A stretch of 19,322 bases of DNA from NCBI GenBank assembly GCA_964455375.1, contig CAYVXE010000086.1, positions 1 to 19,322 of the forward strand, given 5' to 3'. The position numbers and the translations under genes were made by a program. The notes under the pieces were generated by a model, which saw only the letters and a program-made list of their open reading frames with translations, was not told the origin of the DNA and made no database searches. This stretch comes from CAYVXE01 sp964455375. GTDB taxonomy: Bacteria; Zhuqueibacterota; Zhuqueibacteria; Oceanimicrobiales; Oceanimicrobiaceae. Below, piece by piece: positions 8,914-15,670 of the stretch (positions are counted from its first letter, which is position 1; the number at the start of each line of letters is the position of its first letter).

Positions 8914-9045
8914 GGATTAACGTTAGGTCGTGCAAAGCAGAAAAAAAGGCTTTACTTCGTCATGCATGCCGCTGCTTTGCCTTTTTTGAATCTTAGAGGA
9001 AAGAGCATATTTGACCACATTTTTAGCCAAATTGTAAGAGAATAA
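8890..9045 (+). CDS. Possible 51-aa small protein, unknown function
   Basis: The ATG at 8890 has AGGAG at 8878-8882, 7 bases before it, which is an unusually good site for a chance ORF. The product is basic (starting MKSKGFKQGLTLGRAKQKK) and resembles nothing I recognise. Against it being real, it lies across the likely metH promoter and the inverted repeat, and no plus-strand promoter is evident. The same frame is open upstream to an ATG at 8860 that lacks a ribosome binding site. Confidence 0.25.
   Translation: MKSKGFKQGLTLGRAKQKKRLYFVMHAAALPFLNLRGKSIFDHIFSQIVRE
8932..8987. repeat. Two interleaved inverted repeats (pseudoknot order)
   Basis: GCAAAGCAG (8932-8940) pairs perfectly with CTGCTTTGC (8972-8980). 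AAAAAAGGC (8942-8950) pairs with GCCTTTTTT (8979-8987). The arms occur in the order first-second-first-second, so the two stems either exclude each other or form an H-type pseudoknot. On the plus strand the first stem is followed by CTTTTTT and resembles an intrinsic terminator. On the minus strand the second stem ends in a T-run, so it could end transcripts of the amidohydrolase gene. Confidence 0.5.
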
Positions 9046-9138
9046 ACAAAAAAAGCCATAATTTGAAAAAGAGTTACCATGTGTGACCAATATTCTATCT
9101 TTCTTATTTTACTCTGCACACTTGTGAACTCCGGTTTT

Positions 9139-11181
9139 CTATTTAACGACAAGCATCTTGCGAATTTTGATACCCTCTTTTGTTTTCAGTCGATAAAAGT
9201 ACAAGCCGTCCGCCAAATTCCTCGCTCGAAATAAGAGCCGGTAATTGCCGGGTGACTGAAGCTGGTTCACCAATTGTGCCACCTGCCTGCCCCGGATATC
9301 GTAGACATTGAGCTCGACCTGCTGTTTTTTGGTGATTGAATATTCAATCGTTGTTCCCGGATTAAATGGATTCGGGTAATTTGGCAGCAGGGTATACGTT
9401 GCGGGGACACCGGATTCCGTATTGTCAACAGAAGTTGTGCTGGGCCTGCTAATGCTGATCTCCTTCCAGGCGACCCAAGACGGACTGTCGGTTGTTAGTA
9501 TTTTGAAATAACGGTAGTTGGGTAAGTCTGGCGGAGCAACATAGCTTAACGTTTGTCCGTAAGCCGTGTTTCCCCTAAACTCTTGCAAAAGTACGAAAGG
9601 TTGGCCGGGTGAATTGCCTTTCGCCCAAAGTTGGTGTACGGTCTGGCCCTCCGGCCACTGGTCGATTACCAGATTGACGCCGGTGATCTGAAATTCATCC
9701 AACAGATCGATTTGAATCCATTGCGGCGGAAAGTCACCCGCTCCCCAGCCGGTGTCCAAATCATTATCGTAGGCCAGATCCGGCGTTTGCTCGGGCAGGT
9801 ATTTCGACGCGGTGAGGTCAGCCGAGTTTATGCTGAAGATTTTCGCCGAAGAGCATAAATTGCTCTGGCTGGCGTCACAGTATTCGACCCGTCCGCCGAC
9901 CATGGTCAAAAGTAAGTTGATGTTCAGAAGGTCCTCGGGTTGAGAGACCTCAAGCGGATTTGCGGACAGAATGACCAGGTCCGCCCATTTGCCGGGCGCA
10001 AGACTGCCTTTTTTGTTTTCCTCAAAAGTAGCGTATGCCGCATTAATTGTCAGCAATTTCAGGCAGTCCTCAATGGTCAAGCGCTGTGCCAGTTCCCATT
10101 CCGCATGGGCAGAGTCGTGAAAACCGATTCTGGTCACCGCCTGGTACATAACCCGGAAGGGGGTATAATCACACGGCGTATCATTAAATGGGGCGTCGGT
10201 ACTGCCGCAGGTGCGCAACCCCCCGGATTCCGCCGCGACGAAATCTTTCCAGCGCATGACCCATTCGGGATGTGTGCCCAGGAAACGGGAGGCGTACGTC
10301 GGCTGACTCGGCCAATCTGCCGGTCCCATGAGCTGAAAGGAGGCGATAATCCCTTTTTGTTTCATACGATTTAATTGGTCGTCGGACACTTTGACCGCGT
10401 GTTCGATGCGATGACGATAGTTCTCATTGGATTCCGCGCCAAGAACGTTCTCATAGGCGGTGAGAATTTTTTCGACCGCACTCTGATTGACCGCATGCGC
10501 GGCAATTTGCCAACCCGCGTCGTGGGCGCTCCGGACCAGTTGGTTGACTTGCTCCTGGGTGAGAATATCGAAATCGCCGAAAGGATTGTCCACATAGATT
10601 TTGACACCGGTTGCGCGAACCCGTTCTGAATAGACCTTCCCCGGTGTTCGCATGGAGTCAGCCAGAACCTGGATGAGTGAAACATCGTCGTAGGTGCCCC
10701 AATAGCCGTTGACACGGACGGACAACTCGCCGCGCGCATCGAGGTCGAGCGCATTGTTGAGATGTTCGGGAGCATAATCCGGCCTGCCAAAATTCAATTC
10801 GGAAATACTGGTCCAGCCGTTTGCTGAGAGCATACCCATGATTTCTTCAAGAGAAGGGTAGGTCGTATCGCCGGTAACGGAACAGATGTGTTCGCGCCAG
10901 CTAAACCAGTGACAATGCGAATCATTAAACCCGGGGGTGACTGTCAGACCCTGCAAATCCACAATTTTGGTCTCAGCACCCACCAGAGATAAAACCGCGT
11001 CATTTGACCCGACAGCCAAAATGCTGTCACTGGCGATAGCGATGGCTTCGGCAGTTGGCAGGCTGTCTTCCATAGTCACAATCGTGGCATTGTAGTAAAT
11101 CAGGTCAGGCGTTTGCGCATAAGCGGACAAAAAAGAAAACAGGGCAGTTGAAACCATGATAAAACGAGTCAGAATCCTCAT
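9139..11181 (-). CDS. Exported YtcJ-like amidohydrolase with discoidin-like domain and T9SS tail
   Basis: The 680-aa product begins with a signal peptide (cleavage after AYA, about residue 22), and GAGG lies 7 bases before the ATG. Residues about 25-435 form an amidohydrolase of the YtcJ (amidohydrolase 3) type. Metal-site residues are visible: H89-x-H91 in GFNDSHCHW, K194, H229 in AAHAV, H261 in RIEHA and D329 in STDAP. The catalytic part, about 410 residues, is shorter than the roughly 540 usual for YtcJ proteins. Residues about 446-579 resemble an F5/8 type C (discoidin) carbohydrate-binding domain. Residues about 593-680 are a sorting domain with NYPNPFNPGTTIEYS. The enzyme probably hydrolyses an amide, carbamate or related bond outside the cell or on its surface. 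The substrate is unknown. Its sorting-domain DNA is not of the near-identical type seen at 1-5074. Confidence 0.88.
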   Translation of the reverse strand: MRILTRFIMVSTALFSFLSAYAQTPDLIYYNATIVTMEDSLPTAEAIAIASDSILAVGSNDAVLSLVGAETKIVDLQGLTVTPGFNDSHCHWFSWREHICSVTGDTTYPSLEEIMGMLSANGWTSISELNFGRPDYAPEHLNNALDLDARGELSVRVNGYWGTYDDVSLIQVLADSMRTPGKVYSERVRATGVKIYVDNPFGDFDILTQEQVNQLVRSAHDAGWQIAAHAVNQSAVEKILTAYENVLGAESNENYRHRIEHAVKVSDDQLNRMKQKGIIASFQLMGPADWPSQPTYASRFLGTHPEWVMRWKDFVAAESGGLRTCGSTDAPFNDTPCDYTPFRVMYQAVTRIGFHDSAHAEWELAQRLTIEDCLKLLTINAAYATFEENKKGSLAPGKWADLVILSANPLEVSQPEDLLNINLLLTMVGGRVEYCDASQSNLCSSAKIFSINSADLTASKYLPEQTPDLAYDNDLDTGWGAGDFPPQWIQIDLLDEFQITGVNLVIDQWPEGQTVHQLWAKGNSPGQPFVLLQEFRGNTAYGQTLSYVAPPDLPNYRYFKILTTDSPSWVAWKEISISRPSTTSVDNTESGVPATYTLLPNYPNPFNPGTTIEYSITKKQQVELNVYDIRGRQVAQLVNQLQSPGNYRLLFRARNLADGLYFYRLKTKEGIKIRKMLVVK

Positions 11182-11244
11182 TTCTCGTCCTCATTAATCG
11201 TTCATTTTTAGAAATGGAATGGCCTACATAAAACGGATATATTT

Positions 11245-11283
11245 GCCAGTGGTTTTGTATTGGTAGTCTGGGCAACAACTGGC
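11245..11283. repeat. Hairpin in the leader of the amidohydrolase gene
   Basis: GCCAGTGGTT (11245-11254) and AACAACTGGC (11274-11283) can pair at 9 of 10 positions around a 19-base loop. It lies 64 bases upstream of the amidohydrolase ATG, inside the transcript predicted from the promoter at 11356-11384. No T-run follows, so it is not a terminator; a regulatory or stabilising role is only a guess. Confidence 0.35.
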
Positions 11284-11355
11284 TTCACTACGATTTGACA
11301 CTTTGATTCAATTAAAAAAATTGGAATTGTGAGACTGGATTCTTCCGCTGAAATC

Positions 11356-11384
11356 AATTTATGTTTTTTCGTTCGAAAAGTCAA
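11356..11384 (-). promoter_or_regulatory. Probable sigma-70-like promoter for the amidohydrolase gene
   Basis: On the minus strand, TTGACT (11384-11379) is 17 bases from TAAATT (11361-11356). This is the best -35 hexamer seen in the window. It would give a leader of roughly 165-170 bases before the ATG at 11181. Confidence 0.5.
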
Positions 11385-11464
11385 GAAACAAATGGGTGGT
11401 CGATTTTGCTATGAGTTACTGAGTTTAGACAAACAAACCATCGTAAAAAAGTACGATTCTTATT

Positions 11465-12070
11465 TTACGGCGCAACAATTTTAGCCGTACTCGCTGCATC
11501 GGCATTGAAGGAAAAGAGGTGCAATCCCGTGGTCACGTCGCTCACATAAATATTTCCCGACGGTGCAAACGGATACACGCCGAAGGCGCCTTCGAATCGT
11601 TGTCCGGTGCCGGCGTTGTAGTACGACACAAAAGCAAAGTTCCCGATGATGTACAGATTGTGCACTTTGTTGTTTGGGTCTTTGTAATCGGCGACGAATT
11701 TCGGCTTGCGCAAATCACGGATATCCCAGATAGTAATATCCGGTTCCGGATGTACGGTCAGCTCGTTGCAGATGAACAGGTAGTTGCCATCTTCGGTGGG
11801 CCAGCCGCTGTGGTGGAATTCCACAAACGGGGTGCTGATGGAAGACAGCAGTTGCGGATTCTCCGGGTCACTCACATCCACGATATGCACGCCACTGCTG
11901 GTTTCGGCATCCACATAACCCCAGACATCGGTGATTCTTGAACCGAGGGGCAAGGTTGCAAGCCGCGTGAGAAATGGGGAGTTCGGTGACGTTTTGTCAT
12001 CGCCACCGGAACAAGACGTGCCTGCTAAAATAAGTGTGAGCAGAATGAGAAGGATGTGTGTTTTTTGCAT
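11465..12070 (-). CDS. Shortened choice-of-anchor B family lipoprotein
   Basis: The 201-aa product has a signal peptide followed by GTSCSGGDD, suggesting a lipoprotein. The body carries phrases typical of choice-of-anchor B (LVIVD-repeat propeller) proteins: GSRITDVWGYVD, GVHIVDVSDPENPQLL, EFHHSGWPTEDGNYLFICNEL, WDIRDLRKP, KVHNLYIIGNFAFVSYYNAG and GAFGVYPFAPSGNIYVSD. From memory, full members have about 400 residues or more. Here the phrases follow one another with the intervening blades missing, for example between PQLLSSIS and EFHHSGW, and between YYNAG and EGAFGVYP. The frame is nevertheless open throughout. There is no sorting tail. No clear ribosome binding site precedes the ATG. The protein may be a compact variant or a gene decaying by in-frame deletions. 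Its molecular role is unknown. Confidence 0.75.
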   Translation of the reverse strand: MQKTHILLILLTLILAGTSCSGGDDKTSPNSPFLTRLATLPLGSRITDVWGYVDAETSSGVHIVDVSDPENPQLLSSISTPFVEFHHSGWPTEDGNYLFICNELTVHPEPDITIWDIRDLRKPKFVADYKDPNNKVHNLYIIGNFAFVSYYNAGTGQRFEGAFGVYPFAPSGNIYVSDVTTGLHLFSFNADAASTAKIVAP

Positions 12071-12113
12071 TGTCTGGTTTGTGAAGTATTCCGAAGCAGA
12101 TACATAAATAGCA

Positions 12114-12259
12114 CCTAAATTGAGCGATTCTTATGGGCTGAATGAAGTTTGTAGTGCAAGCTTCCGCTTGCCTGGGGAGGTTTGAAACATGCTAAAGCAT
12201 GCGCTACGAACATAGTACCCAAGAGTAAATTAATTTTAGGCTCAATCGTTCAATTTAGG
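12114..12259. repeat. Nested palindromic element (REP/MITE-like)
   Basis: Outer arms 12114-12129 and 12244-12259 match as inverted repeats at 15 of 16 positions. Inside, 12147-12157 and 12201-12211 pair at 9 of 11 positions, and both mismatches can form G-U. These enclose two perfect small hairpins: GCAAGC-TTCC-GCTTGC (12156-12171) and CATGC-TAAA-GCATG (12188-12201). The element fills the divergent gap between the choice-of-anchor B gene and pdxH. I see no clear target-site duplication and no coding sequence. Confidence 0.7.
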
Positions 12260-12285
12260 GAGCGCTTATTTTTTAGGGAAAAAAA

Positions 12286-12314
12286 TTGCTTCCTGCCTGC
12301 AGATTTCTTATATT
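12286..12314 (+). promoter_or_regulatory. Probable sigma-70-like promoter of pdxH
   Basis: TTGCTT (12286-12291) is 17 bases from TATATT (12309-12314), which ends 38 bases before the pdxH ATG. It lies just downstream of the palindromic element at 12114-12259. Confidence 0.5.
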
Positions 12315-12352
12315 GCCCTCGCAAAAGAATATTCACAAACGAAATGTAGCGC

Positions 12353-12940
12353 ATGAAAACACCGGCCTCCCATCCCATCGATTCTTTCAGAAAACTTTAC
12401 GAAGAGAAATGTCAGTTCGACATTCCGGTACACGAGGCTGCCGTGCTCGCAACGGCAACCAAAGACGGTCATCCCTCTGCCCGTGTGGTGCTCATCAAAG
12501 CATTCGACGAAAGCGGATTTGTTTTTTATACAAATCTGGCGAGCCGGAAAGCAAAAGAAATGAGCGAGAACCCGCAAGCAGCGCTTTGTTTTTACTGGGA
12601 AGAAGTGCATCATCAAATTCGCGTTGAAGGCAAGGTTGAGTCTGTGACAAACAGAGAAGCAGATGAATATTTCGCCACCCGTCCGCGGGGCAGTCAGCTC
12701 GGCGCCTGGGCGTCAAAACAGAGTTCTGTTCTGGAAAATAAAGAGTACCTGGAGAATCGTTTACAAAAATACGAGCAACAATTTGCCGGCAAAGATATCC
12801 CGCGACCCGACTTCTGGTCGGGTTTTCGTTTGCTGCCTGAAAGGATTGAATTCTGGGAACGCCGGGAGGACCGGCTGCATGAACGGGTTCTTTATGTTAA
12901 GCAAGGCAACCGGTGGAAAATGACATATTTGTATCCGTAA
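12353..12940 (+). CDS. pdxH: Pyridoxamine/pyridoxine 5'-phosphate oxidase
   Basis: PdxH uses FMN and oxygen to oxidise pyridoxamine or pyridoxine 5'-phosphate to pyridoxal 5'-phosphate in the cytoplasm. The 195-aa product aligns by motif with the whole family: ARVVLIKAFDESGFVFYTN (43-61), SRKAKEM (64-70), IRVEGKVE (89-96), RPRGSQLGAWASKQS (110-124) and RLHERVLY (174-181), whose R174 and H176 match the substrate-binding pair of E. coli. The C-terminal ending is WKMTYLYP. It is about 20 residues shorter at the N-terminus than the E. coli enzyme, which is common. No clear Shine-Dalgarno site precedes the ATG; another ATG at 12344 is followed at once by a stop. It appears to be transcribed alone, with a hairpin terminator at 12991-13014. 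Confidence 0.95.
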   Translation: MKTPASHPIDSFRKLYEEKCQFDIPVHEAAVLATATKDGHPSARVVLIKAFDESGFVFYTNLASRKAKEMSENPQAALCFYWEEVHHQIRVEGKVESVTNREADEYFATRPRGSQLGAWASKQSSVLENKEYLENRLQKYEQQFAGKDIPRPDFWSGFRLLPERIEFWERREDRLHERVLYVKQGNRWKMTYLYP

Positions 12941-12957
12941 TTGTGAAATGCCGGAAG

Positions 12958-13029
12958 TCACTGAATAACACTAAAACTGCTTAAACAAGAGATGCTGAAG
13001 GCATCGTTTTCTTTCAGTGCTTTCAGTGA
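12958..13029. repeat. Palindromic element around a small hairpin
   Basis: TCACTGAA (12958-12965) and TTCAGTGA (13022-13029) are a perfect inverted repeat. A second, imperfect CACTAAAA / TTTCAGTG pair lies inside, and the hairpin at 12991-13005 is in the centre. TTTCAGTG is also directly repeated (13012-13019 and 13021-13028). The layout resembles the other palindromic elements but the sequence is different. Confidence 0.5.
12991..13014 (+). terminator. Intrinsic terminator candidate after pdxH
   Basis: GATGC (12991-12995) and GCATC (13001-13005) form a 5-bp stem with a TGAAG loop, followed by GTTTTCTTT. It lies 50 bases after the pdxH stop codon. Confidence 0.5.
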
Positions 13030-13071
13030 TGTTCGATGTTTGGATATTTTTATTTAAAAGAGACTCCTGAT

Positions 13072-14355
13072 ATGAGAAAAGGTGTGAAATTTTTAGACGT
13101 TTTTAAACTATTATTAGTCGGTGGCGTTTTGGGGTTAGTGGTCATGTTTTCCAATGCTGTATTTTCACAAACGTTACATTCGACGGCGTCAACCCAAAGA
13201 GATAAATGCGGTTACGATGAAGCTCAGTCCATGCGTCTTCTCTCGATGTTGGGTGACCACTGGGGCTACGGGTACGACAGCCTGCTGGTGGATTTGCAGC
13301 GCTGGCAGCAAAGTCCGTATGTTAACGTCGATTCCCTGGGCGCGAGCGTTCAGAACCGCGCCTTGTGGCAATTGACCATCACCGCGGATTATCCGCCCAC
13401 AGAGCCTCGCCGCACCGTATTTATACATGCGCGCACGCATCCGGGGGAAGTACAGGCTTTCTGGGTGACCAACGCGGTTATCAATCTGCTGCTCAGCGAA
13501 GATGAGTTTGCTCAATTGTTGCGCGATAGATGCACTTTTTACATTATCCCCATGTACAATCCAGACGGCGTGGAACTTGAATACCCGCGTGAAAATGCGC
13601 ATGGTGTGGATATCGAAAGCAACTGGTACGCGAATCCGGTGGAACCGGAAGTCAATGTGCTCAGGAGTCGTTTTACAGAACTCATGGCATCAGATGTACC
13701 TATTGAAGTCGCTCTGAATCTGCACTCTGCTTTCGCGTGTAAACGCTATTTTGTTTATCATGACGCTGTTGGCACGTCTCCCACCTATACGGTGCAGGAG
13801 AAAGGTTTTATCGGCGGTGTGCGGTCCTATTTTATGGCGGGCATGGAACCATGGAGCTATTTTGTTAGTTGGACATCCGGGACGCCGCTTCGTTATCCGG
13901 AAAGTTGGTTCTGGATAAATTTTCATGAGGATGTGATGGCATTAACCTATGAAGACATGAATTGTGACCCTGCGGGTGAGTACGACCATACTGCCTATGC
14001 GCTTTTACATGGCGTCGCAGATTATCTCGGTGTGGTGGTAACGTCCGTCGTTGATGCTTCAGAGGCCGTTCCGGATAATTTTGACCTGCTACAGAATTAT
14101 CCGAACCCTGTTCAGTTGAGTGAAGCGTCATCCTTGTCCACGATCATTCAATATTCGCTTAAAGAGGTGGAACCCATTCGTCTGGTGCTGTACGACATTC
14201 TCGGACGGCAAGTGAAAGTGCTTGATGCGGGCGTTCGCAGCGCGGCAACGCATCGCGTCTTTTTTAATGCGTCGAATCTGTCTGCCGGGTCGTATTTTTA
14301 CCGGTTGCAAACCGCCACGGGTGTTCGTACACGACAACTGATTATCATGAAGTAA
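13072..14355 (+). CDS. Secreted M14-type zinc carboxypeptidase with T9SS tail
   Basis: I chose ATG 13072, 8 bases after AAGAGA, because the longer form from 13036 would put 12 polar residues before the signal peptide. The product is then 427 aa, with a hydrophobic signal ending near NAVFSQ. The catalytic domain (about 40-325) has zinc ligands H123 and E126 in HPGE, third ligand H218 in LNLHSAF and probable catalytic E294 in LTYEDMN. MYNPDGVELE is also a typical family phrase. It most likely cleaves C-terminal amino acids or related amide bonds outside the cell. The sorting tail (about 333-427) has the variant NYPNPVQLSEASS, where NPF is replaced by a longer insert. A 15-base gap links it to the next gene, and the following DUF3047 and ICMT genes probably share its transcript. 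Confidence 0.88.
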   Translation: MRKGVKFLDVFKLLLVGGVLGLVVMFSNAVFSQTLHSTASTQRDKCGYDEAQSMRLLSMLGDHWGYGYDSLLVDLQRWQQSPYVNVDSLGASVQNRALWQLTITADYPPTEPRRTVFIHARTHPGEVQAFWVTNAVINLLLSEDEFAQLLRDRCTFYIIPMYNPDGVELEYPRENAHGVDIESNWYANPVEPEVNVLRSRFTELMASDVPIEVALNLHSAFACKRYFVYHDAVGTSPTYTVQEKGFIGGVRSYFMAGMEPWSYFVSWTSGTPLRYPESWFWINFHEDVMALTYEDMNCDPAGEYDHTAYALLHGVADYLGVVVTSVVDASEAVPDNFDLLQNYPNPVQLSEASSLSTIIQYSLKEVEPIRLVLYDILGRQVKVLDAGVRSAATHRVFFNASNLSAGSYFYRLQTATGVRTRQLIIMK

Positions 14356-14370
14356 ATTCGAGGAGGATAA

Positions 14371-15084
14371 ATGAAATTCTATAAAAAATTCAGTTGGCTG
14401 CTATTTTTGAATATCCTGATTGCATCGTCTCTCTACGCCCAGGCTTCAACCATTCATCTTTTTGATCATTTTAAAGAGGGATGGGAGAAACAATGGGTTG
14501 AAAGGAAATTGACGCGTCATGGAACGAAATATGAAATTGCTACGGAAGATACGAATCGTGTGTTGATGGCCTCCAGTGGCAATGAAGCGTCCGGTCTCTG
14601 GCGCATGCTGGACATCATTCCTGGGAAAAGCGGTAAAATATCCTGGCGCTGGAAAGTGGAGAAAGTTTTTAATGATGAACCGTCGGAAAGATCGAAAATG
14701 GGCGATGATTTTGCGGCCCGGGTCTATGTGATTTTTGAATCCAATTTTGTCAGTTTTAAAACCTATGCCCTCTGCTATGTCTGGGCGGCAAAGCAGCCGG
14801 TAGAAACGACATTCCGCAGCCCTTATGCGAAATCCGTTGGAACGATTGTTTTGCAAAGCGGAAAAGAAAATAAAGGCAAATGGGTAACTGAAAACCGTGA
14901 TTACATAGCAGATTTCAGGGAATTTTTCGGTCATGATCCCGAGATGGTAACCGGTGTCGCTATCATGGTGGACACAGACAACACAGGTCAGAAGGCGCTG
15001 ACTTATTTTGATGATCTGGTGTTGAGTTCCACACCGCCGCAACTGCCAAAAAAATCGCAGCAGGCAACTATCCCTGGCAATTAA
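14371..15084 (+). CDS. DUF3047 family exported protein
   Basis: The ATG is preceded by AGGAGG (14361-14366), the strongest ribosome binding site in the window. The 237-aa product has a signal peptide ending near SLYAQ. It then shows the DUF3047 pattern: GLWRMLDI, KISWRWKVEK, GDDFAARVYVIFE, YVWAAKQPVETTF, GKWVTENRDYIADFREFFG and GVAIMVDTDNTGQKALTYFDD. The family's function is not established to my knowledge; the strand-rich pattern suggests a jelly-roll-like periplasmic domain. It lies 15 bases after the carboxypeptidase gene and 19 before the ICMT-like gene, so an operon is likely. The polar C-terminal tail (PPQLPKKSQQATIPGN) looks disordered. Confidence 0.85.
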   Translation: MKFYKKFSWLLFLNILIASSLYAQASTIHLFDHFKEGWEKQWVERKLTRHGTKYEIATEDTNRVLMASSGNEASGLWRMLDIIPGKSGKISWRWKVEKVFNDEPSERSKMGDDFAARVYVIFESNFVSFKTYALCYVWAAKQPVETTFRSPYAKSVGTIVLQSGKENKGKWVTENRDYIADFREFFGHDPEMVTGVAIMVDTDNTGQKALTYFDDLVLSSTPPQLPKKSQQATIPGN

Positions 15085-15103
15085 CAAAAAGATTCACAAA
15101 ATT

Positions 15104-15670
15104 ATGACGATTCAAGAGATGTTGTTCCCGATAATCTCAGTAGTCTGGCTTGTTTCTGAAATTCTGTTAGCCAAATTCAAATTTTCAACGAGCGGGAATT
15201 CCAGCGATAAATCAACCCTAAAATTACTTTGGACGGTCATTGGGGTTTCCATTTTTCTGGGTATTCTTATCCGGACTTTGGGGCTCGGTTCGTTTTCCTC
15301 TCATGTTTATTTCATCTATTTTAGCGGTTTGATTTTAATCGTGCTGGGACTGGTCATACGGTGGATTGCTATTTTAACGTTGAAACAGTCTTTTACCGTG
15401 GATGTTTCCGTTGCGGCCGATCAATCCATTGTGGATTCAGGAATTTATCGGCATGTCCGGCATCCGGCCTATTTGGGAAGCCTGCTTTCGTTTTTGGGAT
15501 TGGGTCTGGCATTGGTTAACTGGCTGAGTGTTTTGATTATTTTTGTGCCGATTTTCATTGCTTTCTCCATAAGAATAAACGTAGAAGAAAACGTTCTCAA
15601 AAAATCATTTGGAAAAATGTACGTTAACTACTGCAATCAAACGAAGCGGCTTATTCCAGGCATCTATTGA
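15104..15670 (+). CDS. ICMT/PEMT-like membrane methyltransferase
   Basis: The 188-aa product is an integral membrane protein with hydrophobic segments at about 5-23, 42-62, 68-95 and 120-158. The motif DSGIYRHVRHPAYLGSLL (111-128), the EEN at 161-163 and FG..Y..Y near 169-176 match the isoprenylcysteine carboxyl methyltransferase / phospholipid methyltransferase superfamily, where RHP and the paired glutamates help bind AdoMet. In bacteria the substrates of these proteins are mostly unknown, and no prenylated protein can be inferred here. There is no clear ribosome binding site before the ATG. It follows the DUF3047 gene by 19 bases and probably ends the operon that starts at 13072. Confidence 0.82.
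   Translation: MTIQEMLFPIISVVWLVSEILLAKFKFSTSGNSSDKSTLKLLWTVIGVSIFLGILIRTLGLGSFSSHVYFIYFSGLILIVLGLVIRWIAILTLKQSFTVDVSVAADQSIVDSGIYRHVRHPAYLGSLLSFLGLGLALVNWLSVLIIFVPIFIAFSIRINVEENVLKKSFGKMYVNYCNQTKRLIPGIY

Larger units (their letters stand above)
8825..9138. other. Intergenic region between metH and the amidohydrolase gene
   Basis: This 314-base stretch holds the metH promoter, a possible small plus-strand ORF (8890-9045) and an interleaved inverted repeat (8932-8987). Bases 9046-9138 are AT-rich and show no feature I can support. Confidence 0.6.

Noticed and set aside
8825..9138. Cobalamin or SAM riboswitch before metH
   Set aside because: No B12-box or SAM-I core sequence is visible, and the likely promoter leaves only about 50 bases of leader.
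8952..9152. Minus-strand 66-codon frame between the amidohydrolase gene and metH
   Set aside because: It overlaps the end of the amidohydrolase gene, has no ribosome binding site and encodes no recognisable pattern.
11441..11469. AT-rich hairpins at the end of the choice-of-anchor B gene as a terminator
   Set aside because: The stems are 5-7 bp, overlap the stop codon, and no T-run follows on the minus strand.
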